A stretch of DNA of 64,000 bases, taken from the NCBI RefSeq assembly GCF_018691265.1, contig NW_024881301.1, positions 7,267,752-7,331,751 on the forward strand, written 5' to 3'. Positions 28,251 to 41,489 of this stretch are shown one piece after another (the first letter of the stretch is position 1; each line of letters starts with the position of its first letter). The notes under the pieces were generated by a model that saw only the letters and a list, made by a program, of their open reading frames with translations, searched no databases and was not told the origin of the DNA. The translations under genes and the position numbers were made by a program. The stretch is from Tyto alba. Lineage: Eukaryota > Chordata > Aves > Strigiformes > Tytonidae.

Positions 28251-30159
28251 GAGCACCTCCTTCCCCTCCTTCCTCATGAACCTTGGTGTCTGCAGGGCTG
28301 TTTCTCTCACATTTTTTATCCTCACTCTCACAGCTGCTGTGCAGTGTTTTTCACCCTTTCTTCAGTACATTATCACAGAGCAGCCACCAGCATCGTTGAC
28401 AGGCTTAGCTTTGGGCACTAGTAGGTTTACGTTGGAGCCAGGTGGCACTGGCTCTATCCGACATGGGGGTGGCTCCTGGTCTCTTCTCACAGAAGCCAAC
28501 CCTGCAGCCACCCTGCTACCAAAACCTTGCCATGTAAGCCCAATATATTTACCTTTTCATCACATCAAATGAAACCTCACACCTAAAGGAAACCTAGTTG
28601 TTCTCCTTCTCCTCTACCTCTGATGCACAGACATTACAGGCCTTATTGCTACTCCTGGATAATTCACAGTCTGAAGGACTGTCTCCATTTTCTACATCCC
28701 CTGCCAGGGATATCAAAATCCCAGAAGATAATAAAATGGAGAAATGCAGCCAATTGCAAAATGTGCTCATCAGTTGTTAAATTTTAAGTGCTAATATCTG
28801 ACACAAGAAAATGGAGGACTGTGTAGTGTGATCTCAGGCATTTTGTACTGGCACATGAAGAATGCAGCTATGCTGATGTTTAAAGAGAAGTCCCCAAGCA
28901 GCACTGTTGATCATTTAATGAAAAGTTCTTCTCAGAATTTAATTGCCTTTAAATGAAAAATAGTTGAACACTATCCTGATTTTTAAAGAGAGGAAAAGAA
29001 AGAAGAGATTACACGGTCCCACAATAATCATCAATCATGCTCGTGTTGCAGCTACAGCATTTTGTACACCCAGTTTTCGAAAGGATATGGCAGAGGCAGG
29101 AAGCAAGATGAATAGATGCCTGATGTGGTTTCTGTATGAAAGGAACCAAAGAGAATGGGACAGTTTAGCACAGAGAGGAGATGAATAGGAACAGGCAAAC
29201 TGCTGTACTTAGAGTAGTATGTTATAAAGAAAGAAAATGAGATTCTCATAGTTATCATAGAGTACATTAAATTATTCTGAAAGGCTGGTAAAAGGAAATA
29301 CCTTCTACATACCCTGCAATTAGTCTCGTTGTATCAAAATAATATCAATGTAAATCCCTAGTACGATCCAAAAGAGTATGCTTCAGAGAGTCTAGCTCCT
29401 GATCTGAATCTGAACTTTATAGCTAGAATGAACTTGAATGTATCTGTTAAAAAGTATTAAGATTTGTCCAAGAGTGAATATATGTTGCAGACACAAGTGT
29501 ACACAAATTACATCTGTATTTCATGTTTATCTGCTTCTCTACACTACACACGAAGGCCATAGTTCCCATTTAACATGACATCACTCAGCAATGAAGTCTG
29601 AAAAGCAAATGCCATTTCAAAGAAAACCTTTGCCCTTGACAGTGGCTGCAGAGGCAGCTGTAAATGGTTAAGAACTTACTTGCCTAAGGAGGTCCTTATG
29701 AGTAGAAACCGTTCTTTAAATCTGTATCTTATTTCATACAAAATAATGTGGAAGGGTAAGCAAGGCCTAAATGCCAGTACTTATGCAAACCCTGATAAGT
29801 AGCAGACAGTATCATGCAGTGCAGTGTGGACAGCTGCACCCTTCTGCTCATTACATGCCATTGATCACACCATCAGAAACTCCCTAGAAGAGGCCACATC
29901 AACAAAAATTTCCGTCTTGTTAAAAGAAAAGGCCAGTCCCTCTTCCTCAGATGATCTTTCACCCCAGTGTTGGTATGCCAGCAGGACTGCACAAGAATGT
30001 CCCCCTACCAGAGTAAATTGCAAAAGATGGTGTGCAATCAATAATAGTTTGGATTAGTGATGGCTACAGTGGGGCAAAAACAAACTCCCCATTGAAGACA
30101 AGCCCCAGCTGAGATCTATGAGGCATTCAAACTGGGCCAGGGTGTTTTATTGGTAAGGT

Positions 30160-30620
30160 AGGTCAATCAATGTGTAATTGATTTTAATTAGCACTCCGTT
30201 AAACTCTTCACATGCAGCCAGCTGTTAGCTCCATCAGCAGCAGGTGAGTTTCATAAAAAAATATATGTGCAAAATACTTTCCTGCAACATGAAAACTTTA
30301 AAGTAAATTATTTTTAAGCTGGTCCTTAGATGTAGAAACTTTCACCAGTTGTTCATTAGTATGAAGGGCAAACATTCCAACATCACTGGCAGCTGGATTT
30401 TTAAGGTAGCTTTTGATCCTTGGGAGGCTAATGATCATTAAATAATGACATACAAACCCAAACCACATTGTGCTGGATAATCTTTCTGCAACCAGACAGT
30501 TACATCCACATAACACAGTGATGTGACTATTGATTACATTACAGGCTAAGCCACGGCTATTTAATTAATTTCTGTTGAGGTCTACTGGGTAATTTGCTGA
30601 GGAGTGCTTTGCAGGAAGCA
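30160..30620. promoter_or_regulatory. Homeodomain-site-rich block, candidate enhancer
   Basis: This stretch holds TAATTG at 30175-30180, TTAATTAG at 30184-30191, a perfect 12-bp palindrome TAATGATCATTA at 30429-30440, and TTAATTAATT at 30561-30570. E-box-like CAGCTG cores also occur. Such density of TAAT cores is typical of deeply conserved developmental enhancers in vertebrate gene deserts. AT-rich DNA yields many TAAT words by chance, so the palindrome and the clustering are the real argument. Its conservation is unknown to me. Confidence 0.3.
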
Positions 30621-31082
30621 CTGTGGCAGCTGCTATATGTTGACTTCAGGGCTGGTAACTCTGATAGTGACCAGCAGCTGTTCCCCAGGAGACTGAGAAT
30701 GCTAGAAAACAGGATTTCTGCAGGACTGTGAGACATCTCATGTCTTGGTGCAACCCAGGTGATATTTACTCATGGGCCAAATCAAGTTGAAAATCTGCTG
30801 TTAAGGTAGCTCTGGTTTCAGCACTCATTTCTTCTGCCTTAAGTGGTTCCTTTTGCCCTCATATTCCCTGCTTGTTTCCTTCTCCCTAGTTTTAACCATC
30901 TCGTGTGTTTTCCTCACTTTCTGTTCCCACCACACTGTGGAAGTGCTATTCCATTCAGCACCTTGTTATATACTTTCCCATATTACTGGTGAGGAGGTGA
31001 TGCCCTAAAGTCATGGTCACAAAACATGTGCAAGTACCTTGGCCCTAATGATTACAGCAAGATTTATAAACTAAATCTGTTT

Positions 31083-31101
31083 AAAAAAAAAAAAAAAAAA
31101 A
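31083..31101. repeat. Poly(A), 19 nt
   Basis: An uninterrupted A19 run preceded by TTT. I see no AATAAA just upstream and no gene-like sequence before it, so it does not mark a processed pseudogene I can recognise. Confidence 0.95.
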
Positions 31102-34100
31102 TCATGCAAGTTTTTAGAGATGCAGTTATCAGTGCTAAAATCTCACATTTAGATCATCCAGTCATCACCCCTCAGCTTCTGCTTCAAACCCTTCAGGAGT
31201 TTTTCATACAGAAGTGTCTACATCTTCAGTTTTCATTTCATTAAGAGCCTTGAAGGGCTGCCCTCGAGTACTTTACTTTTGACAGAGCTGAGCAGGTTGG
31301 CACCAATTTCATGCATCAGCCCGGCTGTTGCTCATGGAGCAGACATTTCTCCACACCTCTCCACTTTGCATGACTCAAGACAAAAAGCGCTCCAAGTGCC
31401 AGCCAGCAAGCCGGACGCTACATAAAGGCTGTTGAAAGAGCAGTGTGAGTGGTGATGGTACTGATCCTTGTGCTGCTTCTCCAGGGTGTCAGTTGTCAGA
31501 GGGAGACAGAGGAGTAATCTCTTCCTCTGCCAGAGAAAACTTGGAAGCAGCCCTGAGACAACCAGGTGATGGCAGAGGGAAGGAGGAGAGGAGAATTCAT
31601 TAACTGCTGGGGAAGCGGTCCCACTTAGTGTGGAGTAATTATGTATGAAACAGAGAGAAAGGAAATCCTAATCTTAAGGAGTGTCCCTCAAGGAAGGATG
31701 GCCCCAACTGTAGGTCTTTCTTCCAGCAAACACCTTGCTAGTTGAGGTTATGGCAAAGGTGCATCCTATGCAAAAGGAAAAGTCTGCAGCAGAATGGAGA
31801 GGGAGCAGAGGTGCATACCCCCATGCACAGGGCACTGCACTGAGTGGTAAAAATCACCATTCAAATTATCTCAGGCAGCCATGGAAATGGTACAGAGATC
31901 GGCCCCAGGGACCCAAGCAGGACAACATCTGTGCTGCACAAGAGGGAGTGGATTCTCACTGGTCTTCAGAGAAGCTCAGGTGCTCCATTTCTGGGGAGAG
32001 CTGAAGATTTGGCCTTCTAAGTGGGTGAAAAAATTCTTTGTAGCATGAAGCAACATGCCTACATCCTGGAGCAGATTGGTCACTGCCCTGACATCTCCTG
32101 AACAGATGCCAGCTCTGCAGGACCACTGCAGACCCTGCTCTGTCCCTGGTATGCCAAGACCCTGCATGGGTCACCGAGCCCAGGGCTGCAGATGTAGCTT
32201 GGACCTAAGGACCAGGAGTGCTAAGGAAAAGTGTGCTGTTGGAGCGTGAGCCCTTCTGTCCTCTCCTAGCAGGAGCCTCGCTGCTTTGGACATTTGCTGG
32301 CAGACATTTGGGTGCTTCTAAGAGCTACCATCACAGGTTCTGAAAATTTGTATTTGGGGCAAGAGTTGTGTGCCTGGGTCCTGAGGAGCTTCTCATGTCC
32401 TTGGCAGACAGAAAGTCTGCAGTGGAGCTGCAGTTTTGTCGTGAGCCTCAAGCTGGAACAACTGAACCACTTTCCTTCCTTCTCAACTCACTGGAGACAA
32501 GAGAAAAATGAGTTTCAGACTTGGCATTTATAGCTCAGGCAGCCCCTGAGTTGTCACAGATTTAATTCAAGTACACCAATAGTCCACAGACTGAATTGCA
32601 TCAAATATCTAGGGCTACTGAGGAAAGGTAGTTGGCATTTTTTCACATTTTCATACATGAAGAAAATACAAAATTTCACTGAAAAAAAATCATTTTGGTA
32701 AAGCTTTTCCTGTTCTTTAAGGGCAAAAAAATGTGTTCATTTTCATTTGTCAAATCTTCCTTCTTTTTTTTTTAATGCAACCCAGTAATGGATTATGCAA
32801 GCTTCATCTCAGGCATGCAATAATTACTCTGTGGATGAAGGATTTACAGTCAGGGCATTTAATCAGGAACTTTTCACATACACTCATTTTCAAATACATA
32901 AATAAATAATCTCAGAAGCAGCTAAACTCAGCATTAGTAGCTGAATTAAACTTGCATACTTCTGAAGTTCACAGTCCCATTGCCTGAGGAAAGAGTAAGA
33001 GTGTAAGAGAGTGTGAGACATTATAACGTGGCAGAGAAATACTGAATTGGTTGGAAAATCTGACTTTTCCCCTTTGGTGCTAGCGCTTGCTGGGCCAGTA
33101 CCTAGCAGAGCCTGGCTTTGGTACCAGAATGGCATTAAAATGTAATTGCTACAAAGGTGACCAGCCTGATACATGGACCTATGTTGTGTGGATTTTTTTC
33201 CCTGGACATGAAAAAGAAGAGAAACTCTTAACTGAACCAAACTGAAATGAAGAGGTCACAGTCCATGGTCCAGGCCAGCTTGGAAGAAAGGATGAGGTTA
33301 AAAGCCAGGTTGTGTGAGATCCATTTTGTCCCCTTTTCTATCCACTTATCACCACCTACACAATGACTAGTTAAATCCTCATGGGGATAACCACCACATA
33401 GATTTTTTTCTGGCAGCTAAAGTGAAACTTTCTTGTTTTGACAGCATCTCAGATAAATCATATACAGATCTAGAATGCAAGATTTCCCTGACAAAAAACA
33501 GAGTTTGAAGGGAACTCAGACAACTCCATCAATAGCAACTGATACAGCTGAATATCCAGAGGGAATGTGTAAAGCAGTAAAAAGCTTTTCTAGGGGGTCA
33601 GAAGATTTCAAGTAAGAAACATGTGATAAATGTAGGTTTCAAAATGCCTCTAAATTTGATTGTGCATGGAAGTTAGCTGAAATGGTGAATTGGACCAGTT
33701 TTAAAACGTCAGAATTTTATTTCAGCAACAAGTTTTTGCTTATTTATTCAAAAGGGAAAAGGAGAATGGCACAAAATTGCCCATAGAAATTTGAAAGACT
33801 GAAAATAAGTTCTGGTAGTGTTAATATGAATTCTTATAAGTTTTGTATGATACTGTGCCAGGCCCAGCCAAGAAGAGACTCACTTTAGGCACAGTGGAAG
33901 GGAGAAGATAGCTCCTACCTGGAAGAGCTTACTCTGACCACCTGGGTTTGAGACTCATTTTTCTTTGCCATTTGGCTTAATGATGTCTATAAATGTATAA
34001 AACAGCTGCACTGTTACTATTATTATAATTATATCATAATTTACTATTTGATCTACAGCTCTCACTTCATTACTGCTCCAAGAAATGATGTTGAGGTGGA

Positions 34101-34469
34101 GAAGCAGGCTGAGTCTCTCACAGCACGTTTCCTCCCTGGAGCAGGAGGTGTGTGACTAGAAGCCAGAATCAGCTCCTCGGTCTGCTCCCAGGGCAGACAG
34201 TTTAAACAGGCCTTGTGTATGGAAATAAATAACATTTTTAGAGAGCTAGGAGTGAATGACATCTCTAGGTTCATCAGCTCTATCCCACATCTCCCTCAGA
34301 TGCTACTGTCTGAAAAGTCCTTTCAGAAGCTCATCAAGTGCCGTCTTCTTGTCTGGTGGATTTTTTGACCTCACTGTTAAAGGACTGATCCAGAATCTCG
34401 TTTTGTTAGTCCTTTTTTGTGTTTAACTCCCACCAAGATTTCAGTTTCTGATCATAAGCAAGCCAAAAT

Positions 34470-34602
34470 CTTCTAGTCTTTTCTACTGAGAAGAGCTCCC
34501 TCACTCCTCATGCCATCATAGCATCCCTTCACAGCATGTTTTCTAGGTTAAGTTCATCCTTCCTGAACAGGGATGACCCAAACAGTATGCAATATTCCAG
34601 TT
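34470..34602 (-). mobile_element. Old CR1 LINE fragment
   Basis: Read on the plus strand, the order TCTTCTAGTC, GAGCTCCCTCA, CTCCTCAT, then CATGTTTTCTAG, CCTTCCTGAACAGGG, GACCCAAACAGTATGCAA and TATTCCAG is colinear with the complement of the CR1 3' region. That is the stretch whose sense strand runs through the usual 'tgaggaaaggctgagggagc' segment of bird CR1s. The copy is about 130 bp, heavily diverged, and lacks the 3' terminal octamer repeats. The assignment is by remembered consensus. Confidence 0.6.
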
Positions 34603-37600
34603 TAAAACCCTTTCACTATTTATAAGCACTTATAAATAACAGTTTGTCAAACTAATTATTTGACTGGAAATGTAACATATGGTCCCAGCCCCGAAAGACT
34701 CTCAAGCCACCTCTTGCACTAAAAAACACACCCAAGAATACACGTCAAAACTATTGGACAACACACTCACTTCTAAGCCTTTGAGTTTGCATTTTGGTTA
34801 GGCTAATTTCTTAATGAAAAGGGGAAATGTTGGTTCATTTTTGGAGAATTAATCTATTTGATGATGGTTCTAAACTCATGGTAACATTCCCTTTATCTCT
34901 TTTTAATTTAATGTGTGAAGAAAGGAATCTCCATTCTAGTCTTCTGAAATGATCTTGTTGGGTTATCTGTCAATATATATATTGGACAGTGTGTTTGTTC
35001 ACCAGGTGTGCTGAACATGGAAAACTATTCATTATGTCCATATTTTTAAGGAAGATAATTGGCCTTCATGGCAAATTAAGACCTTTCCTGCTTCAGTAGT
35101 CCCACACTGACACCATCTCAAATGTAGTAGTAATTTATAACAGATAAAAGAAGCACCAGCCATCTAGTGGGTGGTCTCTAAGCAAGGAACCAGAAGGCAA
35201 AGTATTGCTACCTTGCTTGCTTGCCTATGATGTGAATAATGATTCTTTTACCCCTCAGCTAGTTTTGTGTGTGCATGTGTTTTCTTCTTGCCTTGTCTCC
35301 TTGGATGTTAAGGTGGTTGGGGCATAGCAAACTACGTTAGCAAGTAATCTGACACAACAGGTATGTAACCATAGAGCATAACTCTCAGAACTGGGGACCC
35401 AAGAACCACACTATTAATCTCATTTTAGGTAACACATTTTGTTCTATGTATTTTGTTCTAGTCTGATTGAAAGTACCAAAATCCCATTAGTAGCCAGAGC
35501 ACCTATGTTTCTAGTTCAGTTAAATTCAAAAGCAAACCAGTTTGCTTTCTCCAGAACCATTCCTTGATGCAAACTGGACTGTGGTCAGTAGAGGTGGTCA
35601 GAAGACTTGCTTGAAAACTGCACTCCTGCTCTGAGATAAAACACTCGTGTATACCCATACGCTCATTCATTGTGTTGCATGTTGTAAATTATCTCAGACT
35701 GGAGCTTTCAAAAACTAAAGCAACATAAATAACCTAGAAAGACAGAGAAAATAGCAATACGTGAACCAAAGAGAGGTAGAATAAGGACATGCTCCATATA
35801 ATAAAAAAAACATTAGAGCAAACCTATGCAGAAGCCAACTTTAATAATCAATGTTCATTTGGGAATGTCTGCAATCTGGAGAGGAAATGCTGGCATTCCT
35901 GAAATGATAATTTTCTGAGTTCTTCACTTCATGTTAACTATTTTTTTCTTCTTTGTTGGGACACAAAACCAAATATTAAAATACTAGGATCTGGCATAAG
36001 CCACAGTTTCCACTTTTCAGTCAGTAACAAGTCCTTTTTTAATAAAAATATGCAGATTGGACATTTTTATCATTTTCTACTGAACATTTTGTTCTATTAG
36101 ACTGTGGGTTTTCATTAGTAAATAATTTTGGGCACTTTGGGCCAAAAATTGGCATCTGTATCTTGTAACTCCAAGAAAGAGCCAGTAATTCAGAAGACAA
36201 TAGCAAAAACTACATCAGAAGGAAGATGTTTAGAGATCTCCTCTTCAGCACCAAAGCCATCCTACCGCAGCAGTTCCTGACTACCAAAGCAGGGCTTGAT
36301 CACCGAGAATCAAAGATTGCAGTGATGCAAGTTACATCCCCTTCTTCCTTCTTCAAATACTATAGAAACTTGTTGACATTTTGGAGTGAAGTAGGAGAAA
36401 GGTGTGCTGAAATGTAGCTTGTTCCACAGAATTCACTTAATTTATTTGAAATCTTCTGTTTTCCTTTGATTTGTTCATCTAAGTGGTAACTTGTGAATCT
36501 ATCTTATTAAGCATTTGCTTTTTGCCATTATGTGTGGAACACTTTTTGACAGCCACTGTCACACAGGGTAATGTTTGTATATAGTAAATGGAGGCTTAGC
36601 AATTGCATATCATCCTCTACCCTGGAGAACCAAAAAATGATGATTCCTGATGCACACAGATGGCTTTTTATCTTCAGGGCAATACCAGGCAACTCTCTTT
36701 GCACCAGCCTCTAATGCTGTTAATGTTCATAATTACTATATGTTTTCATAACAGCATATTAAGTTTTTTTCTTCTTTATGAGCATTTTCATTAGCCTTTG
36801 TTTACTTCCTAAAATGAACCCAAGCTCATTTAATTTGCTGCCACACTTCCTTAACTTTTCCTTGTGTTTGCAATTACCAACAAGTTTCCTTCTTTTAAGC
36901 TAGAGCAAACATCTGCTGAATGGTTCCACCTTCCTGCAAAGCTAGAGGGTCCAGAGATTTGCAGCTTGTAATCTAGGTGTATTGCTTGCCAGGGTCAGGC
37001 ACCCACCAGCAGGTAAAATGTCCTGTATAATCAAGGCTGGGTGATGGGTGTCCAGCAACTATATCTGTGCAGAAGGTGGTTTGTTCTCAGAACATTTAGC
37101 TGTTGGTGTCTAGACTACTTTGTTTATAAAAAGAATATTAAAGGGTGAAAATGATCTCTCCCTTCTGAGGCATCTAGATGGAGGATGAATTTAGCTCATT
37201 TTCTTTGCACCATCAAGACATATCCGATGGTATATCAGATGTACTATGCACACACCTTGTGAAAGCCTCAAGAGTAATGCAAACCCAGGAGCTTACATAT
37301 GAAAGCAGCAGGAACATTCAGAAAGACAATGCTTTAGCCTATCAGTCTTGATAAAGGCCCAGACAAGTAAAAATGTCAGCTTTATGTGTGTTCCAGCCAC
37401 TCTCAATCAATCTACTTTTGTATGTAGGTTACTGAGTGTGCCTTCCCCAAAGCCTTGAAGGCTTTAAATCTTGTGCCCAGAGTGATGCCATTATTTTCAT
37501 GATAAAATTGATCCAGGCAGACATCAACTTTCATTTTCATGGTACCAGACTGGTGGGATTGTACTTTTCAGCTCAATGGTTCTAGAAATCCACATTGCAG

Positions 37601-40208
37601 TGGTGATGTATTAAATTGATTCTCCTTTGCTTTATATATTGCCAATGCTGCACAGGGGAAGTGTGGCATTTTTTCCTTTCTGCCCACATTTGCTATGATG
37701 TAACAGAATTGTTCAAAACTGGGGGAATTTAATAATCTTTCCAGAAGGTCTTACAGTAAGTGCAATTAGTGTATTATAATTCAAGCATTGTATTATTAAA
37801 TGCACTGAAAATGATTCAGCAATGGAGAAAAATAACCTTTTAAGGCCTGATGTGTAGCTTGCCTTCCCTGTTTTCTTGTCTTTTCCCACATCTGGTCCTG
37901 TCCCTTTATTTTCTCCTGGAAGTTCCACCTCCAATCCTATAGCCTCTTCTGCCATAATATACTCTATTTATAACTCATCTCAAAAATGCTTTTTTGTCTC
38001 CTTCCCATCTTTTTCCACTTCTCTCAGAACACTCCTCATCAACTCCCACCTTTTGTTCATTCCATGAAGGCTTTGTCTGGCAAGTTCATCAGCAGTACCT
38101 TGCCAAATCCTCATGCAGTAGCACAATTTTGGACATCACAAAAGTGAAGTACAGGACAAAATCGCTAAATGTCTTTACAGTACAAGAGAAAACGGAAGGA
38201 AATCTGCAAGCAAGTAACAGCCTCTGTTCAAGGGAGCAGAGACAAGGTTCAAGTACAGTCTTGTCCAGTTAGGTGGTGGCTTTCAGAGTGTGAGGGCTCC
38301 TTGGCAGTCAAGCTGCATGCTGGGGTGGAAAAGGCAGAAAGCTGCTCTCGACACTATCGCATGTTTCAAAACCCCTGGGAATTTTCAGGTGAGTGGCCAG
38401 TTTTGCTTTATATCTATCTTCTTGTTAGACATTGAAATAACCTTTTCTGTGGCATACGCTGAACTTGAGGTATTTACCCATAGATTTAAATCTTCACTGG
38501 TCTGTAGGGAGTTGGTCAATGAGTGGTGTCTTTCTGTCACCTGCAATTCCATTCTATTTTACAGAGACTCCTTCACAGAAAATAACTGCAAAATTAAATA
38601 CATTTTAAGGCTTTTAAACTTTCCTTGAGGATTTTATAGTCATAAACACATGCCTCCATTATTTAGATACTAGTGTCATAGCATCTCCATGCATCCATGA
38701 TACGTAAAATTAATATGTTTGTTGCTGGAAGAATAACATTCTCCTTAAATACTTGAGGCATTGAAAACACTTCCAGGGGACACTTTTTGATTTCTGTAGA
38801 ATCCTGCTGCTTCCATCTCTATCAAAGTCTGTGACACTTCTCCTGAGGATTTGTTTCCCCAGAAACACAGGTGTTAATTCTCAGCAACTCTGCACGTCCA
38901 ACCTGCTGTGAATATTACATAAATTCAGAGCTGTTCTAATGTATTCTGTGCTTTCCACTGCCACTGAGGGAGCAGCTCTCTAGCATTGTCCCATTTCTTC
39001 TCCCTATTTCTTTCCCTGATGTCTCTTGGACTTTACAAGGTAGATAGAAGTCATAATGGTTCATATCTATCAAAAGGGGGGAGTCCCTGACTGCAACAGC
39101 TACATCCTACTGTGAAGATCCACTGACACCAAAGCCCCTTAATCTAAGCAAGTTAATACAAAGATTCCCTAACATAGCAGAATCTCAAGTCCATTTTCTT
39201 AACAGAAACAATTGTTCAAGCAGCTCATAAAAGTGGGAGTGAATGTTGATGTTCAGTTCTAAAAGGATAAGATGAAAAATTCCTTTCCTTACTGAGCAAT
39301 GTTTCAGCTATTCATGCAGACCTCTTATGCTTACCTGAAACAGCGAGAATGTTATACACATTTCCTGTTTCACTAGCCTTGTACTGGAATTTCATAGCTA
39401 AACTTCTCCAGTGTAAGTCCATAATATAAGTAACGCTGGAACATCAAAACAAATCACGTTCCCTTCCCAGGACCACAGGATGCCTTAAAGTCTAGTTCCA
39501 AACCCAAACTTCCCCAAAGTTCTGAGAAGCCCAAATGTGGCCACATTACTGATTAAAAGTGGACTTTTTCTCATGTAGCTCCCTAAACCTGGTGCCTACT
39601 TAGGTGCTATTGAACACATAGAATTATTTGACTGGGAAGCTATTACATCAGAGGTGTGGAGGGCATTACCTGTCATACTTGAAGCAAGTCCATTGATACT
39701 TGAGGCTTTTCAGGCCATTCTCGATTAATATTGTTCAAATTAAGGACTCTTAGCTGATTTATTGGTAGGAATATTCTGATTAGTCATATACCAGTCCTGA
39801 CTCTATGCTGATGGCTTTAACACCCACATCCTTCCCATCCTCTAGCCTTTCTACCTTCATTTCACTTCTAAACCATCAATCTTCCTTCCCCTAGTCCTTT
39901 CTTTCATCTTATTTTCCTTCTAAATTATTTTTCCTTTCCTTTTTCTTGTCTTTCTTAACCTATTAGAAAATAAACTGAACTAGCAAGTTGTTTACTATTG
40001 CTGTTACATATATCTTCATGGTGGACCACATTCCTTCCCAGTACACTATCATCTGGATTGTTTTTATTGATTTATGGCACAGATTATATTCCACTGTCTG
40101 TGCAGTATAGCACAACAACACCTGAGTTTTCAGTTGGCCCTTGTGAATTCTGGATAATTATTACTCATGATTAACAATATTAGAATTTCTAGAACATCCC
40201 TTCTCACT
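34603..40208. other. Unique noncoding sequence, no gene seen
   Basis: There is no recognisable gene or element. Noted details are an AT palindrome at about 34968-34988, a CTCF-like site at 35157, an AT-rich and relatively C/G-poor stretch at 36480-36900 with a forkhead core TGTTTAC near 36799 and several TAAT words, and a pyrimidine-rich tract at about 39880-39960. A strong splice donor, CAG|GTGAGT, at about 38387 follows a short frame, but no convincing acceptor or protein similarity supports an exon. Confidence 0.6.
35157..35170 (-). promoter_or_regulatory. CTCF-like motif
   Basis: CAGCCATCTAGTGG fits the reverse-strand CTCF core SYGCCMYCTRSTGG at 13 of 14 positions. It faces the candidate at 25651. 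Matches of this quality occur by chance about once per window. Confidence 0.22.
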
Positions 40209-40290
40209 AAGATCTTGATCCAAAGATCACTGAAGCTAGAAGAAGGACTCCTGCTGATGTGAATGGTCCTTACATTAGATCTGGGCCCTG
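40209..40290. mobile_element. Possible palindromic ancient repeat relic
   Basis: AAGATCTTGATCCAAAG at the left, ACTGAAG and GACTCC in the middle, and TTAGATCTGGGCCC at the right follow the layout of a common reptile/bird foldback repeat. In that repeat 'gatccaaag...cattgaagtc...gactcc...ctttggatcagggcc' is symmetrical about the centre. The copy is badly eroded, and only the ends and a few centre words support the call. Confidence 0.4.
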
Positions 40291-40905
40291 TGATCAATAT
40301 AGCCCAAAATGAGAACTCAACACTTGGGAAGCTAATGTACACTAAATCAAATTTTTTGAGGATGAGTCATCACTATACTCAGCTCTGCTCAGTGACATTT
40401 AATAATAATGTTACAGATTTCCCAAAGTAGCCTTTTACATCTGCATAAAAATGTAAAGAAGCAAATACTGAATCAGCTTGTTGTACAATGAAGAGGATAG
40501 AATTTTGCAGCTTTTACCACTGTGATTCTTTTATCTCCTTTCAATTTAACATTCAGAGTTGGTGATTTTGAAACAGAAAGCAGTTTTCTTAAGGGATAAC
40601 AACACTGCCAGGCTTGGAATTACACAACTGAATAAGAATATTGAGAAGGCTGCATACATCTCCCAGTTAAACACTTCCAAGTAACCATCATTGGTAACTG
40701 AATGGAGTCCTGCAGCCCGTCTTGATGTGAATATGGTTTTCAGAAAGTACTGGCTCATGCAACACTGTTGCAATAAAAATATTTATTTATAGACCTTTAA
40801 TAGTTTTTCTGCCACAGTGCAAATTCTGACTTCATTCTCATGCCCCACTAGGGCATTATTTGCTTACAGAGAAAGTATGAAAATATGGGGGAAAACAACC
40901 GATTT

Positions 40906-40928
<23 letters not shown>
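40906..40928. repeat. Poly(A), 23 nt
   Basis: An uninterrupted A23 run. Nothing upstream resembles a retrocopied gene or SINE. Confidence 0.95.
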
Positions 40929-40937
<9 letters not shown>

Positions 40938-41489
40938 TAGATTTCATCACTTGGTATGCATTACTTTGTGGCTTTCCAAAGGACAATGAAAAGCATGAAA
41001 TCACCGTTGCCCAATATATCCTGCAAGTTCTGGGATTTCAGGTGGGCTGGAAGGTACTATCTACTCCCATGACCATGACCTGCTGCTGGAAGAGAGGTGG
41101 TGCTGAGTTCCTTGAGGGCAGCTCCAGTGGGAGATGGAGCTCATTTGGCATTCTGTGAGTTTTGTGTTGGTGGCTGTGCACAGGAGGTCTTTCTGTCCAA
41201 TCAAGCACTGAGAAAAAAGATGTGGGAAGGGCTATCAGATCTTTCATGTAAGAGAGAGCCCAAAAGTAAGATTTCAAAAAAAAGCGCCAATGCAGGAAAA
41301 AAAAACATGAGGTGGCTGGGCACAGTGTGGGGAGAGATGTCTTGTATTGATGGACTTACAAGGACTCCACACTTTAGAATAACAATAAGACAAAAATCCA
41401 CAGTGAAGCACAGTGTAACTAATGTGAGACTGACCAGGTCACTACAGACATAGAGATCACTAGATCATTTTAAGTGTATTGGTGACTGT

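Larger units (their letters stand above)
27478..28547 (-). mobile_element. Solo LTR of an avian endogenous retrovirus (ERVL-type)
   Basis: The sequence follows, nearly end to end, a retroviral LTR family I recognise from many bird genomes. Landmarks on the plus strand are GACTTTGGCTGG near the left end, GGGCAAAACAGACTCAACTT, TCTGCAGGGCTGTTTCTCTC in the middle, and CTACCAAAACCTTGCCATG at the right end. The probable orientation is minus: read that way, AATAAA lies at 27657-27662, about 180 bp before the 3' end, as expected of an LTR polyadenylation signal. The left edge is TG; the right edge has decayed to TA. I see no 5-bp target-site duplication. No gag, pol or env sequence flanks it, so it is a solo LTR left by recombination. 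It carries a (CAAA)n tract and a degenerate array of units of about 40-45 bp. The 204-codon frame at 27807-28421 is antisense to the LTR and not a gene. The class label (ERVL/ERV3) is from memory. Confidence 0.85.
28548..34469. other. Unique noncoding sequence, one regulatory-like block
   Basis: There is no recognisable gene. A GC-richer stretch at about 31250-32550 carries short frames on both strands, none of them assignable. Apart from the homeodomain-rich block at 30.16-30.62 kb and an A19 run at 31083-31101, I see nothing distinctive. Confidence 0.6.

Noticed and set aside
27807..28421. 204-codon open frame on the plus strand
   Set aside because: It lies wholly inside the LTR, antisense to its probable orientation. 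The long frame reflects the C-rich internal repeats and not a gene.
38270..38395. Coding exon ending in CAG|GTGAGT
   Set aside because: The donor is strong, but there is no convincing acceptor, the peptide is unfamiliar, and several donors this good occur by chance in 64 kb.
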